Source: Arthrobacter hankyongi (lineage in GTDB: Bacteria; Actinomycetota; Actinomycetes; Actinomycetales; Micrococcaceae). Taken from it: a DNA stretch of 64,000 nucleotides. Made by a program: the position numbers and the translations under genes. The notes beneath the pieces were generated by a model, which searched no databases, was not told the origin of the DNA, and saw only the letters and a list, made by a program, of their open reading frames with translations. Below are positions 28,097-42,208 of the stretch, piece after piece. The DNA lies in contig NZ_JAKLTQ010000020.1 of the NCBI RefSeq assembly GCF_022012395.1, positions 1 through 64,000 of the forward strand, in the 5' to 3' direction. How positions within the stretch are numbered: position 1 is the stretch's first letter; each line of letters opens with the position of its first letter.

Positions 28097-28716
28097 ACAC
28101 CACCCGCGCGCTGGCGCCGGCCTGGCAGCGCAAGGCCACCGTGGTGCTGGCCTCCGCCCTGGTCTCGCTGGGCGCCTTCGCCACCACGACACAGACCTGG
28201 CTCCATGTCCAGTTGCCGCAGGGCGGCGTGCAGACCCCGGACTTGAGCGTCGCGGGCAGTGACGCGGCGACGGCGGTGACCGCCCTGGCCCTGGTGGGCG
28301 TGGCCGCCGCCCTGGCTGCCTCGATCGCCGGCCGGGTGGCCCGCGTGGTCACCGCGCTGCTGCTGGGCCTGGCCGGCGCCGGCATCGCCTGGACCTGCCT
28401 GCGGATCCTGGCCGAACCGGCCGCCGCGGCGTCGGGTGCGATCGGCAAAGCCACCGGCATGATCGGCGGGGCAGCGTCCATCACGCTGACGCCCTGGCCG
28501 GCCCTGGCGGCGGTAGCCGGGGTGCTGATGGTGCTCTGCGCGGTATGGATCGTGGCCGCGGGACGGCGCTGGCCGGCGACCCGCAAGTACGGCGCCGCCG
28601 CCAAGGCCCGGGCCCAGGGCCGCCAAGCGGACGGCAGTCCGGCGGACCGCTCCGGTCCGGTGGACGAGATCGACAGCTGGGACCAGCTCAGCCGGGGGAA
28701 TGACCCGACCGACTGA
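28093..28716 (+). CDS. Trp biosynthesis-associated membrane protein (TIGR02234)
   Basis: A 207-residue protein with four hydrophobic segments (about 17-35, 57-75, 82-100, 135-155), an external TWLHV segment after the first and a charged cytosolic C-terminus. This family is found almost only inside actinobacterial trp clusters; its function is unproven, with a role near tryptophan synthesis or transport inferred from position. GTG start overlapping trpE by 4 bp. Confidence 0.87.
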   Translation: MNTTRALAPAWQRKATVVLASALVSLGAFATTTQTWLHVQLPQGGVQTPDLSVAGSDAATAVTALALVGVAAALAASIAGRVARVVTALLLGLAGAGIAWTCLRILAEPAAAASGAIGKATGMIGGAASITLTPWPALAAVAGVLMVLCAVWIVAAGRRWPATRKYGAAAKARAQGRQADGSPADRSGPVDEIDSWDQLSRGNDPTD

Positions 28717-28833
28717 GCCACGATCCGCCGGTGCAGGCCCGGGTCCGTGCGCCACGGTAATACATGGCCGGGGTCCGGCCCAATCAATGGCAGAATAAAG
28801 ACAAGCCAAGCAACGTACTCGAGGAGATTCACC

Positions 28834-29109
28834 ATGGCCAACACCGCCACCAACCGTGCACAGCAGGACGAGGTCACCGCTGACATCCATGCCGAGCCGG
28901 TCGGCCACGGTAACAGCCCGGCGGCCTGGACCTGCGTGCTGATCATGCTGGTCGGTTCCATTGCGGCAGCCGTGGGGTTCATCATCGCCAGCAACCCGGT
29001 CTTCTGGGGCTCGGTCGTGGTCATGCTGATCGGCCTGGTCGTCGGCTGGGTCATGAAGAAGGCGGGCTACGGCGTCGGCGGCAGCAAGCTGAAGAAGAGC
29101 GGTCACTGA
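28834..29109 (+). CDS. HGxxPAAW family membrane protein
   Basis: A 91-residue protein with the signature HGNSPAAW (about 25-32) followed by two hydrophobic segments (about 33-52 and 58-74) and a basic tail. This small actinobacterial family almost always sits between the TIGR02234 gene and trpC. Ribosome site CGAGGAG precedes the ATG by 8 bp. Function unknown. The stop is 2 bp before trpC. Confidence 0.88.
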   Translation: MANTATNRAQQDEVTADIHAEPVGHGNSPAAWTCVLIMLVGSIAAAVGFIIASNPVFWGSVVVMLIGLVVGWVMKKAGYGVGGSKLKKSGH

Positions 29110-29111
29110 GG

Positions 29112-29930
29112 GTGACGGTTCTCGACGACATCATTGCGGGGGTACGCGAGGACCTTGAGGCGCGCCGCGCGCAGGTGCCTTTCGAGGAGCTGAAGCGGCT
29201 CGCCGCCCAGGCGCCGGCACCCCGGGATGCCTACGCGGCGCTCGGCGGTGCCGACGATCCCCGGCTGCAGCTGAAGGTCATCGCGGAGGTCAAGCGCAAG
29301 AGCCCATCCAAGGGAGCGCTGGCTGAGATCAGCGACCCGGCCGGGCTGGCCGCACGCTACGAGCGCGGCGGTGCCGCGGTGATCAGCGTCCTGACCGAGC
29401 AGCGGCGGTTCAACGGTTCGCTGGAGGATTTCGACGCCGTGCGAGCTGCGGTGCAGCTCCCGCTGCTGCGCAAGGACTTCAACGTCGATGAATACCAGAT
29501 CTGGGAAGCCCGCGCCCATGGCGCCGATCTGGTGCTGCTGATCGTGGCAGCACTGGACGACGAGCAGCTGCGCAGCTTCCTGGCCCTGACCCACGAGTTG
29601 GGCATGAATGCCCTGGTGGAGACGCATACCGCGGAGGAAATCGACCGGGCCGCCGCAGCCGGCGCCCGGATCATCGGGGTCAACGTGCGCAACCTCAAGA
29701 CGCTGGACGTCGACCTCTCCCTCTTTGCCGGACTGGCCGGCAGGATCCCGGCCGGCGCCGTCGTCGTGGCCGAATCCGGGGTGCGCGACGCCGCCGACGT
29801 GGAGCACTACGCGGCCCACGGGGCCAACGCGGTGCTGGTGGGCGAGGCGCTGGTCAGGGATAACGCGCCGGAACAGGCCATCGCCGAATTCGGCGCGGCC
29901 GGTGCCGCCGCCATCGCCGCCCGCGCCTAA
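29112..29930 (+). CDS. trpC: Indole-3-glycerol phosphate synthase
   Basis: Closes the indole ring in tryptophan synthesis. The 272-residue single-domain TIM barrel has [44 protein letters not shown] and VAESGV in order. GTG start. Not fused to TrpF, as is normal for actinobacteria. Confidence 0.96.
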   Translation: MTVLDDIIAGVREDLEARRAQVPFEELKRLAAQAPAPRDAYAALGGADDPRLQLKVIAEVKRKSPSKGALAEISDPAGLAARYERGGAAVISVLTEQRRFNGSLEDFDAVRAAVQLPLLRKDFNVDEYQIWEARAHGADLVLLIVAALDDEQLRSFLALTHELGMNALVETHTAEEIDRAAAAGARIIGVNVRNLKTLDVDLSLFAGLAGRIPAGAVVVAESGVRDAADVEHYAAHGANAVLVGEALVRDNAPEQAIAEFGAAGAAAIAARA

Positions 29931-30049
29931 ACTGCCGCCGCGCCTGGCAGCGCACCTCAGGCAGTGAAGCAATTGAACTACAGGGGACGGCGGACCTGCC
30001 CGGGCCAGGGCGGGTGCGCCGGACCCGGATCGGAAAGACAGGAACGGCC

Positions 30050-31375
30050 ATGACCCAGAGCCCCGAAAAGCCGTCCAGCGCACTGCCGGACGCAGCCGAT
30101 GCCTTCCTCGCAGCCGGGGGGAGCCTGCGCCATGCGCCCGGGCCGTACTTCGGCAGCTACGGCGGGCGCTGGATGCCCGAATCCCTGATCGCCGCCCTCG
30201 ACGAACTCGAGGACACCTTCGAAAAGGCCAAGGCCGATCCGGAGTTCACCGCCCGGGTGGCGAAGCTGAACAAAAACTATTCCGGCCGGCCTTCGCTGCT
30301 GACCGAGGCCCAGCGCTTTTCCCAGCACGCGGGCGGGGCCAGGATTTTCCTCAAGCGCGAGGACCTGAACCATACCGGCTCGCACAAGATCAACAACGTC
30401 CTCGGCCAGGCCCTGCTGGCGCAGCGGATGGGCAAGACCCGGCTGATCGCAGAAACGGGCGCCGGCCAGCACGGCGTGGCCAGCGCCACCGCCGCAGCGC
30501 TGCTGGGGATGGAATGCGTGGTCTACATGGGCGCCGAAGACTGCCGCCGGCAGGCGCTGAACGTAGCCCGGATGGAACTGCTCGGTGCCACCGTGGTCGC
30601 CGTGACAGCCGGATCGCAGACGCTCAAGGACGCCATCAACGAGGCGCTGCGCGACTGGGTGGCCAACGTGGACACCACCCACTACCTGCTGGGTACCGCC
30701 GCCGGCGCCCACCCGTTCCCGGCCATGGTCCGCTACTTCCATGAGGTCATCGGCGAAGAGGCCCGCGAGCAGATCCTGGCCCAGACCGGCCGGCTGCCGG
30801 ACGCGGTCTGCGCCTGCATCGGCGGTGGCTCCAACGCGATCGGTATCTTCCACGGCTTCCTGGATGACCGTTCGGTGAAGCTGTTCGGCTTCGAGGCCGG
30901 CGGCGACGGCGTGGACACCGGCCGGCACGCGGCCACGATCACGCTTGGCCGCCCCGGGGTGCTGCACGGCGCCCGCTCCTACCTGATGCAGGACGAAGAC
31001 GGCCAGACGATCGAATCCCATTCGATCTCCGCCGGCCTGGACTATCCGGGCGTGGGCCCCGAACATGCCTACCTGGCCGACATCGGACGCGCCAGCTACG
31101 AGCCGGTCACCGACGGAGAGGCGATGGAGGCCTTCCGGCTGCTGTGCCGGACCGAGGGCATCATCCCGGCCATCGAGTCCGCGCACGCGCTGGCAGGCGC
31201 ATTGCGGATCGGCCAGCGGCTGACCGAGGGCCGGGAGCACCCGGAGGAGGTCATCATCGTGGTGAGCCTCTCCGGGCGCGGGGATAAGGATGTGGCCACT
31301 GCCGCCGAGTGGTTCGATCTGCTGCAGAAGGACAGTCCGGAAGAGAAGATCGGCGCCGAAGGGGAACAGCTGTGA
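30050..31375 (+). CDS. trpB: Tryptophan synthase beta chain
   Basis: PLP enzyme joining indole and serine. The 441-residue protein has [11 protein letters not shown], the PLP lysine in [29 protein letters not shown] and the [10 protein letters not shown] phosphate loop. A GGAA-type ribosome site precedes ATG 30050; the 119-bp gap after trpC is the largest inside the trp cluster and could contain an internal promoter. Overlaps trpA by 4 bp. Confidence 0.97.
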   Translation: MTQSPEKPSSALPDAADAFLAAGGSLRHAPGPYFGSYGGRWMPESLIAALDELEDTFEKAKADPEFTARVAKLNKNYSGRPSLLTEAQRFSQHAGGARIFLKREDLNHTGSHKINNVLGQALLAQRMGKTRLIAETGAGQHGVASATAAALLGMECVVYMGAEDCRRQALNVARMELLGATVVAVTAGSQTLKDAINEALRDWVANVDTTHYLLGTAAGAHPFPAMVRYFHEVIGEEAREQILAQTGRLPDAVCACIGGGSNAIGIFHGFLDDRSVKLFGFEAGGDGVDTGRHAATITLGRPGVLHGARSYLMQDEDGQTIESHSISAGLDYPGVGPEHAYLADIGRASYEPVTDGEAMEAFRLLCRTEGIIPAIESAHALAGALRIGQRLTEGREHPEEVIIVVSLSGRGDKDVATAAEWFDLLQKDSPEEKIGAEGEQL

Positions 31376-32196
31376 GCACCACCGCCATCAAGAGCAAGAC
31401 CGCCGCCGCCATCGACCGTGCCCGCGAGGCCGGGCGCACCGCCCTGGTCGGCTACCTGCCGGCCGGTTTCCCGGACACCCGGACCACCATCGAGGCCGCC
31501 GTCGCCCTGGCCGAGAACGGCGCCGACGTGATCGAGATCGGCATCCCGTACTCGGATCCGGTGATGGACGGCCAGGTGATCCAGGCCGCCACCGTGCAGG
31601 CGCTGCACAACGGGTTCCACGTCCGCGAGATCTTCGACATCGTCGCCGAGATCACCGCCCGCTGCGATGCCGCGGTGCTGGTGATGACCTACTGGAACCC
31701 GGTCATGCGGGTGGGCGTGGACGAATTCTCCCGCAGGCTCGCCGAGGCCGGGGGGGCCGGGCTGATCACCCCGGACCTGATCCCGGACGAAGCTGCCGAA
31801 TGGTTCGAGGCCTCCGACAAGTACGGGCTGGACCGGGTGTTCCTGGTGGCCCCGTCCACCTCGCCCGAACGCATGGCGATGACGGTCAAGGCCAGCCGCG
31901 GTTTTGTCTACGCGGTATCCATCATGGGTGTCACCGGGGCGCGCGAGAACGTCAGCGATGCCGCGCGGCGGGTGGTCGAATCGGCCCATGCCGCCGGTGC
32001 CGAACGCGTCTGCGTCGGACTGGGCGTCTCCAAAGCCGAGCACGTCCGCGAAATCGGCGAATACGCCGAGGGAGCGATCGTGGGCACGGCCCTCGTCGCG
32101 GCGCTCGGCGCGGACGGTGTCGGCGCCGTCGTCCGGCTGGCTGCCGATCTGAGCACCGGGACGGCCAAACCTTCCCGACCCGCCGCCGGCGCCTGA
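31372..32196 (+). CDS. trpA: Tryptophan synthase alpha chain
   Basis: Cleaves indole-3-glycerol phosphate and channels indole to TrpB. The 274-residue TIM barrel has [25 protein letters not shown] (catalytic Glu and Asp), [19 protein letters not shown] and [11 protein letters not shown] start inside the trpB stop. Confidence 0.97.
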   Translation: MSTTAIKSKTAAAIDRAREAGRTALVGYLPAGFPDTRTTIEAAVALAENGADVIEIGIPYSDPVMDGQVIQAATVQALHNGFHVREIFDIVAEITARCDAAVLVMTYWNPVMRVGVDEFSRRLAEAGGAGLITPDLIPDEAAEWFEASDKYGLDRVFLVAPSTSPERMAMTVKASRGFVYAVSIMGVTGARENVSDAARRVVESAHAAGAERVCVGLGVSKAEHVREIGEYAEGAIVGTALVAALGADGVGAVVRLAADLSTGTAKPSRPAAGA

Positions 32197-32234
32197 CCGT
32201 ACGCCCTCGTCCGGACCGACCAAAGGACCACGCC

Positions 32235-33416
32235 ATGACCAGCATTGCCGTCGCGATCCCCGCCGCGATTCCCAGTCCCGGCTGGTCCGGCTTCCAGCTG
32301 GGGCCGCTGACCGTCCACGCCTATGCCTTGTGCATCCTGCTGGGGATCGTGGCGGGGCTGTGGCTGACGGACCGGCGCTGGAAGGCCCGGTCCGGTCCGG
32401 CCGGGGCGGTCTGGGATATCGCCATCTGGGCCATCCCGTTCGGCATCATCGGCGGCCGGCTGTACCACGTGTTCTCGTCTCCGGATGCCTATTTTGGGCC
32501 GGGCTTCGATGGTACGGGCGACCTGGGCCTGATCCCGCAGATCTGGCGCGGCGGCCTGGGCATCTGGGGCGCGGTGGCGCTGGGCCTGGTCGGGGCCTGG
32601 ATCGGCTGCCGGCGCGCTGGTGTGAAGCTGAGCGGGTTCATGGATGTGGCCGCTCCCGGCGTGCTGCTGGCCCAGGCGATCGGACGCTGGGGGAACTGGT
32701 TCAACCAGGAACTCTTCGGGGCCCCCACGACGCTGCCCTGGGGGCTGCAGATCGATCCCAGCAGCCCGAACTTCCCGGCCGGGATGGCACCGGGCACGCT
32801 GTTCCACCCCACGTTCCTGTACGAGTGCCTCTGGAACCTCGCGGGCGTGGCCCTGCTGCTGGCGCTGGATAAGCGCTTCAATTTCCGCCGCGGCATGCTG
32901 TTCTGGCTGTACGTGGCCGTCTACACGCTGGGCCGGATCTGGATCGAAATGCTGCGGATCGACGACGCCGAAATGATTTCCCTGCTCGGCATCACCGCCC
33001 GGCTGAACGTCTGGACCAGCGCCCTGCTGTTCATCGCCTCGCTTGTCATATTTGTGCTGCTGGCCCGGCACCGGCGGACCCCCGCCGATGATTCGCTCTA
33101 CCTCGACGGCCGGCTGCCCGAACCGCTCGAGGCCGCCCCGTCCGGTGCCGCAGCAGGCAACGCGGGTCCTGCCGCGGCGGAGGCACCGGCCCCCGCCGCC
33201 GTCCCGGCCGGCAACGGCGCCGCGCAGGCGGCGGGTCCGGGCACCGGGGCGACAGTTAACAATCCGGAAATCTCCGGGAAAAATCCGGCGGCGACTACAT
33301 CAACGGAAACCGTCCGTGGTAATCTCGCTGGTACTTCAACGGAGGCTGACCATGCCCCGGGTGCCAAGGGCGACCAGCGCGAGCGTGGACGCCATAAGGA
33401 TGCCAAGAAGAAATAG
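32235..33416 (+). CDS. lgt: Prolipoprotein diacylglyceryl transferase
   Basis: Adds diacylglyceryl to the lipobox Cys of lipoproteins in the membrane. The 393-residue protein has about seven membrane segments and the Lgt signature IGRWGNWFNQELFG, plus HPTFLYECLWN and GRIWIEMLRID. The last about 110 residues are a low-complexity Ala/Pro/Gly and Lys/Arg-rich cytosolic tail typical of actinobacterial Lgt. Downstream of trpA by 38 bp, a usual order in this group. Confidence 0.95.
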   Translation: MTSIAVAIPAAIPSPGWSGFQLGPLTVHAYALCILLGIVAGLWLTDRRWKARSGPAGAVWDIAIWAIPFGIIGGRLYHVFSSPDAYFGPGFDGTGDLGLIPQIWRGGLGIWGAVALGLVGAWIGCRRAGVKLSGFMDVAAPGVLLAQAIGRWGNWFNQELFGAPTTLPWGLQIDPSSPNFPAGMAPGTLFHPTFLYECLWNLAGVALLLALDKRFNFRRGMLFWLYVAVYTLGRIWIEMLRIDDAEMISLLGITARLNVWTSALLFIASLVIFVLLARHRRTPADDSLYLDGRLPEPLEAAPSGAAAGNAGPAAAEAPAPAAVPAGNGAAQAAGPGTGATVNNPEISGKNPAATTSTETVRGNLAGTSTEADHAPGAKGDQRERGRHKDAKKK

Positions 33417-33528
33417 TCCGACTCAGGACTATCTGCCACATTGACGTGGTCGTCCCGGCAAGGGGATCCACGCACAATGTGAGGGCCCTGCCGGAGCCGA
33501 GGGAAGGATATGGCGTAGCGGAATAATC

Positions 33529-33554
33529 GTTGTGCATCGAACATGCTGCACAAC
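33529..33554. promoter_or_regulatory. Inverted repeat in the gltB leader, candidate operator
   Basis: GTTGTGCA (33529-33536) and TGCACAAC (33547-33554) form a perfect 8-bp interrupted palindrome with 10-bp spacing, 123 bp upstream of the gltB ATG. The 260-bp lgt-gltB gap holds no other gene. A spacing of 18 bp centre to centre fits a dimeric regulator; which one is unknown. Confidence 0.55.
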
Positions 33555-33676
33555 GTGTGCTATGCCTTAAAATTCCACTACTAGTACATGGCAGGCCTGC
33601 CCCCACGCCGGCCGTGTGTCTCGGGGCCAGTGTCGTCCCCTTCTCGAGTTCAATTACGGGAGAAGGACAAATCCAA

Positions 33677-38300
<4,624 letters not shown>

Positions 38301-38308
<8 letters not shown>

Positions 38309-39764
38309 TCCACGCGGTTTTTTGAAGGCACGCCAGCGCGAAACACAGCCGCGGCGGCCGGTCCCGGTACGCATCATGGACTGGAAGGAAGTCTACGAGG
38401 CGCAGGAGAAGGGCGTCCTGAAGCGCCAGGCGGGCCGCTGCATGGACTGCGGCATCCCGTTCTGCCATCAAGGCTGCCCGCTGGGCAACCTCATTCCGGA
38501 ATGGAATGACCTCACTTGGCGCGGCAAGCCGCAGGAAGCGATCGAGCGCCTGCATGCCACCAACAACTTCCCGGAGTTCACCGGCCGGCTCTGCCCGGCC
38601 CCGTGCGAGGCATCCTGCGTGCTGGGCATCAACCAGCCCGCGGTGACCATCAAGCAGATCGAGGTCTCCGTCATCGACGAGGCGTTCGAGAACGGCTGGG
38701 TGGCCCCGCACGCCCCGGAACGGCTCACCGGCCAGACGATCGCCGTCGTCGGCTCCGGTCCCGCCGGCCTGGCCGCTGCCCAGCAGCTGACCCGCGCCGG
38801 CCACACCGTGGCCGTCTACGAACGGGATGACAAGGTGGGCGGCCTGCTGCGCTACGGCATCCCGGACTTCAAGATGGAAAAAGACCATCTGGAGCGCCGG
38901 CTCGAGCAGATGCGCGCCGAAGGCACGCGGTTCCGCACCGGCATCGAGGTGGGCAAGGACGTCAGCTGGGACCAGCTGCGCCGCCGCTACGACGCCGTGA
39001 TCATCGCCACCGGAGCCACCGTGCCGCGCGACCTGCCGATCCCGGGCCGCGAACTGCAGGGCGTGCATTTCGCCATGGAGTACCTGGTCCAGGCCAACCG
39101 CGTGGTGGCGGGGGAGAGCGTGCCGGAGCAGATCGATGCCCGCGGCAAGCACGTGGTGATCCTGGGCGGCGGCGACACCGGTGCGGACTGCATCGGCACC
39201 GCGCACCGCCAGCAGGCGGCCTCGGTGACCACGCTGGCCATTGGCAAGCAGCCGCCGGCGGAACGCACCGCGAACCAGCCGTGGCCCACCTTCCCGCACC
39301 TGTTCGAGGTGGCCAGCGCGCACGAGGAAGGCGGGGAACGGACCTACCTGGCCTCCACCGTCGAATACATCGGCGAGAACGGCGTGCTCAAGGCCCTGAA
39401 GGTGGCCGAAACCGAGTACGTGGACGGCAAGCGGCTGCCCAAGGCCGGCACCGAGTGGGAAATCCCCGCGGACCTGGTGCTGCTGTCCCTGGGCTTCACC
39501 GGCCCGGAGCCGGCCGGCATCGCCGAGCAGGTCACGGCCGAGTTCGACGCCCGCGGAAACGTGGCTCGCGACGGATCCTACATGACCAACACCGAGGGGA
39601 TCTTCGTGGCGGGCGACGCCGGCCGCGGACAGTCCCTGATCGTGTGGGCCATCGCCGAGGGCCGGGCCTGCGCCGCGGCCGTGGATGAGTGGCTGACCGG
39701 TTCGACCCGGCTGCCGGCACCGGTGGCCCCGACGGACCGTCCCATTTCGGTTCTACCGCAGTAA
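38301..39764 (+). CDS. gltD: Glutamate synthase small subunit
   Basis: NADPH-dependent FAD subunit that feeds electrons to GltB. The 487-residue protein has N-terminal 4Fe-4S cysteines ([17 protein letters not shown] and [12 protein letters not shown]), FAD motif [15 protein letters not shown] and NADPH motif [13 protein letters not shown], and ends with [24 protein letters not shown] start overlapping gltB. Ends in a strong terminator. Confidence 0.97.
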
Positions 39765-39777
39765 CAATGGATACCCC

Positions 39778-39810
39778 GCCGGGGCCGGCAGCAGCCGGCC
39801 CCGGCTTTTT
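39778..39810 (+). terminator. Rho-independent terminator of gltBD
   Basis: GCCGGGGCCGGC (39778-39789), loop AGCA, GCCGGCCCCGGC (39794-39805) and T5. A perfect 12-bp stem with a T-run 14 bp after the gltD stop. Confidence 0.95.
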
Positions 39811-39839
39811 CGGCCGCCGATGGAAGTAGGGTTAGCTTC

Positions 39840-41333
39840 ATGAGACGTGCAAAGATTGTGGCGACTTTTGGTCCGGCCATTGCCAGTTATGAGAAGACGC
39901 TGGCGGTGTTGCAGGCGGGGGTGGATGTGGCGCGGATGAACATGAGCCACGGGGACTACGCGGTGCATCTGCAGACCTATGCGAACGTGCGCAAGGCCGC
40001 GGCGGAGCTGGGGAGGCCGGTGGGGATCTTCGCGGACCTGCAGGGGCCCAAGATCCGGCTGGGCCGGTTCGCCGCCGGCCCGCAGGCGCTGGGGGCGGGG
40101 GACCGGTTCACGATCACCACCGAGGACGTGGAGGGCACGCGGGAGCTCTGCTCGACGACGTATAAGGGGCTGCCCGGGGACGTGTCGGTGGGGGACCGGC
40201 TGCTGATCGACGACGGCAAGGTGGTGCTGCGCGCGGTGGCGGTGGATGCCACCCGGGTGGTCACCGAGGTGCTGGTGCCGGGGGTGGTGTCGGATAACAA
40301 GGGGATCAACCTGCCCGGGGTGGCGGTGAACGTGCCGGCGCTGAGCGAGAAGGACGAGGCGGACCTGCGCTGGGCGCTGCGCACCGGGGTGGACATGGTC
40401 GCGCTCTCGTTTGTGCGCGATGCCGCCGATGCCGAGCGGGTGCACGCGATCATGGACGAGGAGGGCCGGCGGGTGCCGGTGATCGCCAAGATCGAGAAGC
40501 CGCAGGCGGTGGCGGCGCTGGGCGAGATCATCGATTCGTTCGACGCGATCATGGTCGCCCGCGGGGATCTGGGTGTGGAGCTGCCGCTGGAGGAGGTGCC
40601 GGTGGTGCAGAAGCGGGCGATCGAGCTGGCCCGCCGCTGGGCCAAGCCGGTGATCGTGGCCACCCAGGTGCTCGAGTCGATGATCGAGAACCCGCGGCCC
40701 ACGCGGGCCGAGGCCAGCGACTGCGCCAACGCGGTGCTGGACGGGGCGGACGCGGTGATGCTCTCGGGCGAGACCAGTGTGGGTAAATACCCGCTGGAGA
40801 CGGTGGAGACGATGGCGCGGATCATCGATTCGACCGAGCAGCACGGGCTGGAGCGGATCCCGCCGCTGGGCTCGCGGCCGCACACCCGCGGCGGGGCGAT
40901 CACCCGGGCCGCGGTCGAGATCGCCGAGCAGCTGGACGCGAAGTACATCTGCACCTTCACCCAGTCCGGGGACTCCGCCCGCCGGCTGAGCCGCCTGCGC
41001 CCGGTAAAACCGCTGTTCGCGTTCACGCCGCTGGAGTCGACCCGCAACTTCATGTCCCTGATCTGGGGCATCACCCCGATGCTGGTCGAGTTCGTGGCAC
41101 ACACCGACCAGATGACCGCCCAAGTGGACCGGGTGCTGTTCGAAGAGGGCCTGGCCGAGATTGACGACCTGGTGGTCATCGCCGCCGGCTCGCCCCCGGG
41201 TACCGCCGGGACCACCAATACCGTGAAGGTCCACCGGGTCGGGGACCTCGCCGACGCCGGCGGCCAGCTGCCCGGCACGGCCCGGACCCGCCGTGAGAAG
41301 GTCGGGCCCTGGCCCGAAGCCACCAAGCCCTGA
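39840..41333 (+). CDS. pyk: Pyruvate kinase
   Basis: Last step of glycolysis. The 497-residue protein has the RRAKIVATFGPA start, MNMSHGD, the KIRLGRFA region, VPVIAKIEKPQAV (catalytic Lys), MVARGDLGVELPLEEVP and ATQVLESMIENPRPTRAEASDCANAV, and the C-terminal effector domain. Codon use stands out: GGG for Gly, GTG for Val and TCG for Ser are much more frequent than in neighbours such as gltB, which favours GGC and GTC/GTG. Confidence 0.97.
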   Translation: MRRAKIVATFGPAIASYEKTLAVLQAGVDVARMNMSHGDYAVHLQTYANVRKAAAELGRPVGIFADLQGPKIRLGRFAAGPQALGAGDRFTITTEDVEGTRELCSTTYKGLPGDVSVGDRLLIDDGKVVLRAVAVDATRVVTEVLVPGVVSDNKGINLPGVAVNVPALSEKDEADLRWALRTGVDMVALSFVRDAADAERVHAIMDEEGRRVPVIAKIEKPQAVAALGEIIDSFDAIMVARGDLGVELPLEEVPVVQKRAIELARRWAKPVIVATQVLESMIENPRPTRAEASDCANAVLDGADAVMLSGETSVGKYPLETVETMARIIDSTEQHGLERIPPLGSRPHTRGGAITRAAVEIAEQLDAKYICTFTQSGDSARRLSRLRPVKPLFAFTPLESTRNFMSLIWGITPMLVEFVAHTDQMTAQVDRVLFEEGLAEIDDLVVIAAGSPPGTAGTTNTVKVHRVGDLADAGGQLPGTARTRREKVGPWPEATKP

Positions 41334-41343
41334 CCCACCGGCA

Positions 41344-41386
41344 CAGTGAAGGAGGCCGCGGAATGCTTCCGCGGCCTCCTTCACTG
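41344..41386. terminator. Bidirectional terminator between pyk and the response regulator
   Basis: A perfect 20-bp stem (41344-41363 with 41367-41386) and TGC loop lie 10 bp after the pyk stop and 7 bp before the stop of the convergent regulator gene. Serves both by position; no T-run. Confidence 0.8.
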
Positions 41387-41393
41387 TCTGAGG

Positions 41394-41987
41394 TCAGTTG
41401 ACCTGGTTGATGATGGTGTCGGCGACTTCGCGCATGCTCAGCCTGCGGTCCATCGAGGTCTTCTGGATCCAGCGGAAGGCCTCCGGCTCGGTCAGGCCCA
41501 TCTTGGTGATCAGCAGGCTCTTGGCCCGGTCCACCAGCTTGCGGGTGGTGAACTGCTCCTGCAGGTCCGACACCTCGGCCTCCAGCGCCTGGATCTCCTG
41601 ATGGCGGGAGAGCGCGATCTCGATGGCAGGCACCAGATCCGCCGGGCTGAAGGGCTTCACCACATAAGCCATGGCACCGGCGTCGCGCGCGCGCTCCACG
41701 AGCTCCTTCTGGCTGAACGCGGTCAGCAGCACCACCGGGGCGATCCGGGCCTTGACGATCTGTTCCGCGGCGGTGATGCCGTCCATTACCGGCATCTTCA
41801 CATCCATCAGGACCAGATCCGGCTTCAGTTCCTGCGCCAGCTGGACTGCCTTTTCCCCGTTGTCCGCCTCGGCGACAACGTCGAATCCCTCGCCCCGCAG
41901 GATCTCGACAATATCCAGGCGGATCAGGGTTTCGTCTTCGGCCACGACGACGCGGCGTGCTGGGGTGGTCTCGTTCTGCTCGGACAC
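41394..41987 (-). CDS. pdtaR: ANTAR-domain response regulator (PdtaR-type)
   Basis: A 197-residue regulator with a receiver domain (1-125; DE pair in VVAEDETLIR, phospho-acceptor Asp in LVLMDVKMPVMDG, TAFSQ, and Lys in YVVKPFS), a short coiled-coil linker and an ANTAR RNA-binding domain (about 140-195: KLVDRAKSLLITKMGLTEPEAFRWIQKTSMDRRLSMREVA region). ANTAR proteins bind twin-hexaloop terminators in mRNA leaders. Its histidine kinase partner PdtaS is not adjacent. Confidence 0.93.
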   Translation of the reverse strand: MSEQNETTPARRVVVAEDETLIRLDIVEILRGEGFDVVAEADNGEKAVQLAQELKPDLVLMDVKMPVMDGITAAEQIVKARIAPVVLLTAFSQKELVERARDAGAMAYVVKPFSPADLVPAIEIALSRHQEIQALEAEVSDLQEQFTTRKLVDRAKSLLITKMGLTEPEAFRWIQKTSMDRRLSMREVADTIINQVN

Positions 41988-42114
41988 AGTGGCTCCTTGA
42001 AGGCGATCGGGTGAACCCCGTGTTGCGGGTTCACAGAATTAGCCTATCGGCATGTAGAGTAGATTTTCGCACGGACGGAACATGACGGTGTTCACAGTCA
42101 CAGTCGTCCGGCTG

Positions 42115-42196
42115 GCCCGAGTGGCGGAATTGGCAGACGCACCGCACTCAAAATGCGGCGCCGAAAGGTGTGTGGGTTCGAGTCCCACCTCGGGCA
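42115..42196 (+). tRNA. tRNA-Leu(CAA)
   Basis: 82-nt class II tRNA with acceptor GCCCGAG/CTCGGGC, anticodon arm CCGCA-CTCAAAA-TGCGG (CAA), variable arm CGCCGAAAGGTG and T-arm GTGGGTTCGAGTCCCAC. CCA not encoded. Its 3' end is the left copy of the 34-bp direct repeat that bounds the 8-kb accessory block. Confidence 0.97.
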
Positions 42197-42208
42197 CAGA
42201 GTTTCCCC
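42175..42208. repeat. Attachment-like direct repeat, left copy (tRNA-Leu 3' end)
   Basis: 34 bp starting GGTTCGAGTCCCAC and ending AGAGTTTCCCC are identical to 50127-50160. It covers the T-loop and acceptor 3' half of tRNA-Leu plus 12 bp, exactly the kind of sequence used by tRNA-targeting integrases. Confidence 0.88.

Noticed and set aside
33530-33676. Upstream extension of gltB by about 49 residues
   Set aside because: It lacks a ribosome site, overlaps the palindromic leader, and the GltB propeptide and family homology fit the ATG at 33677.
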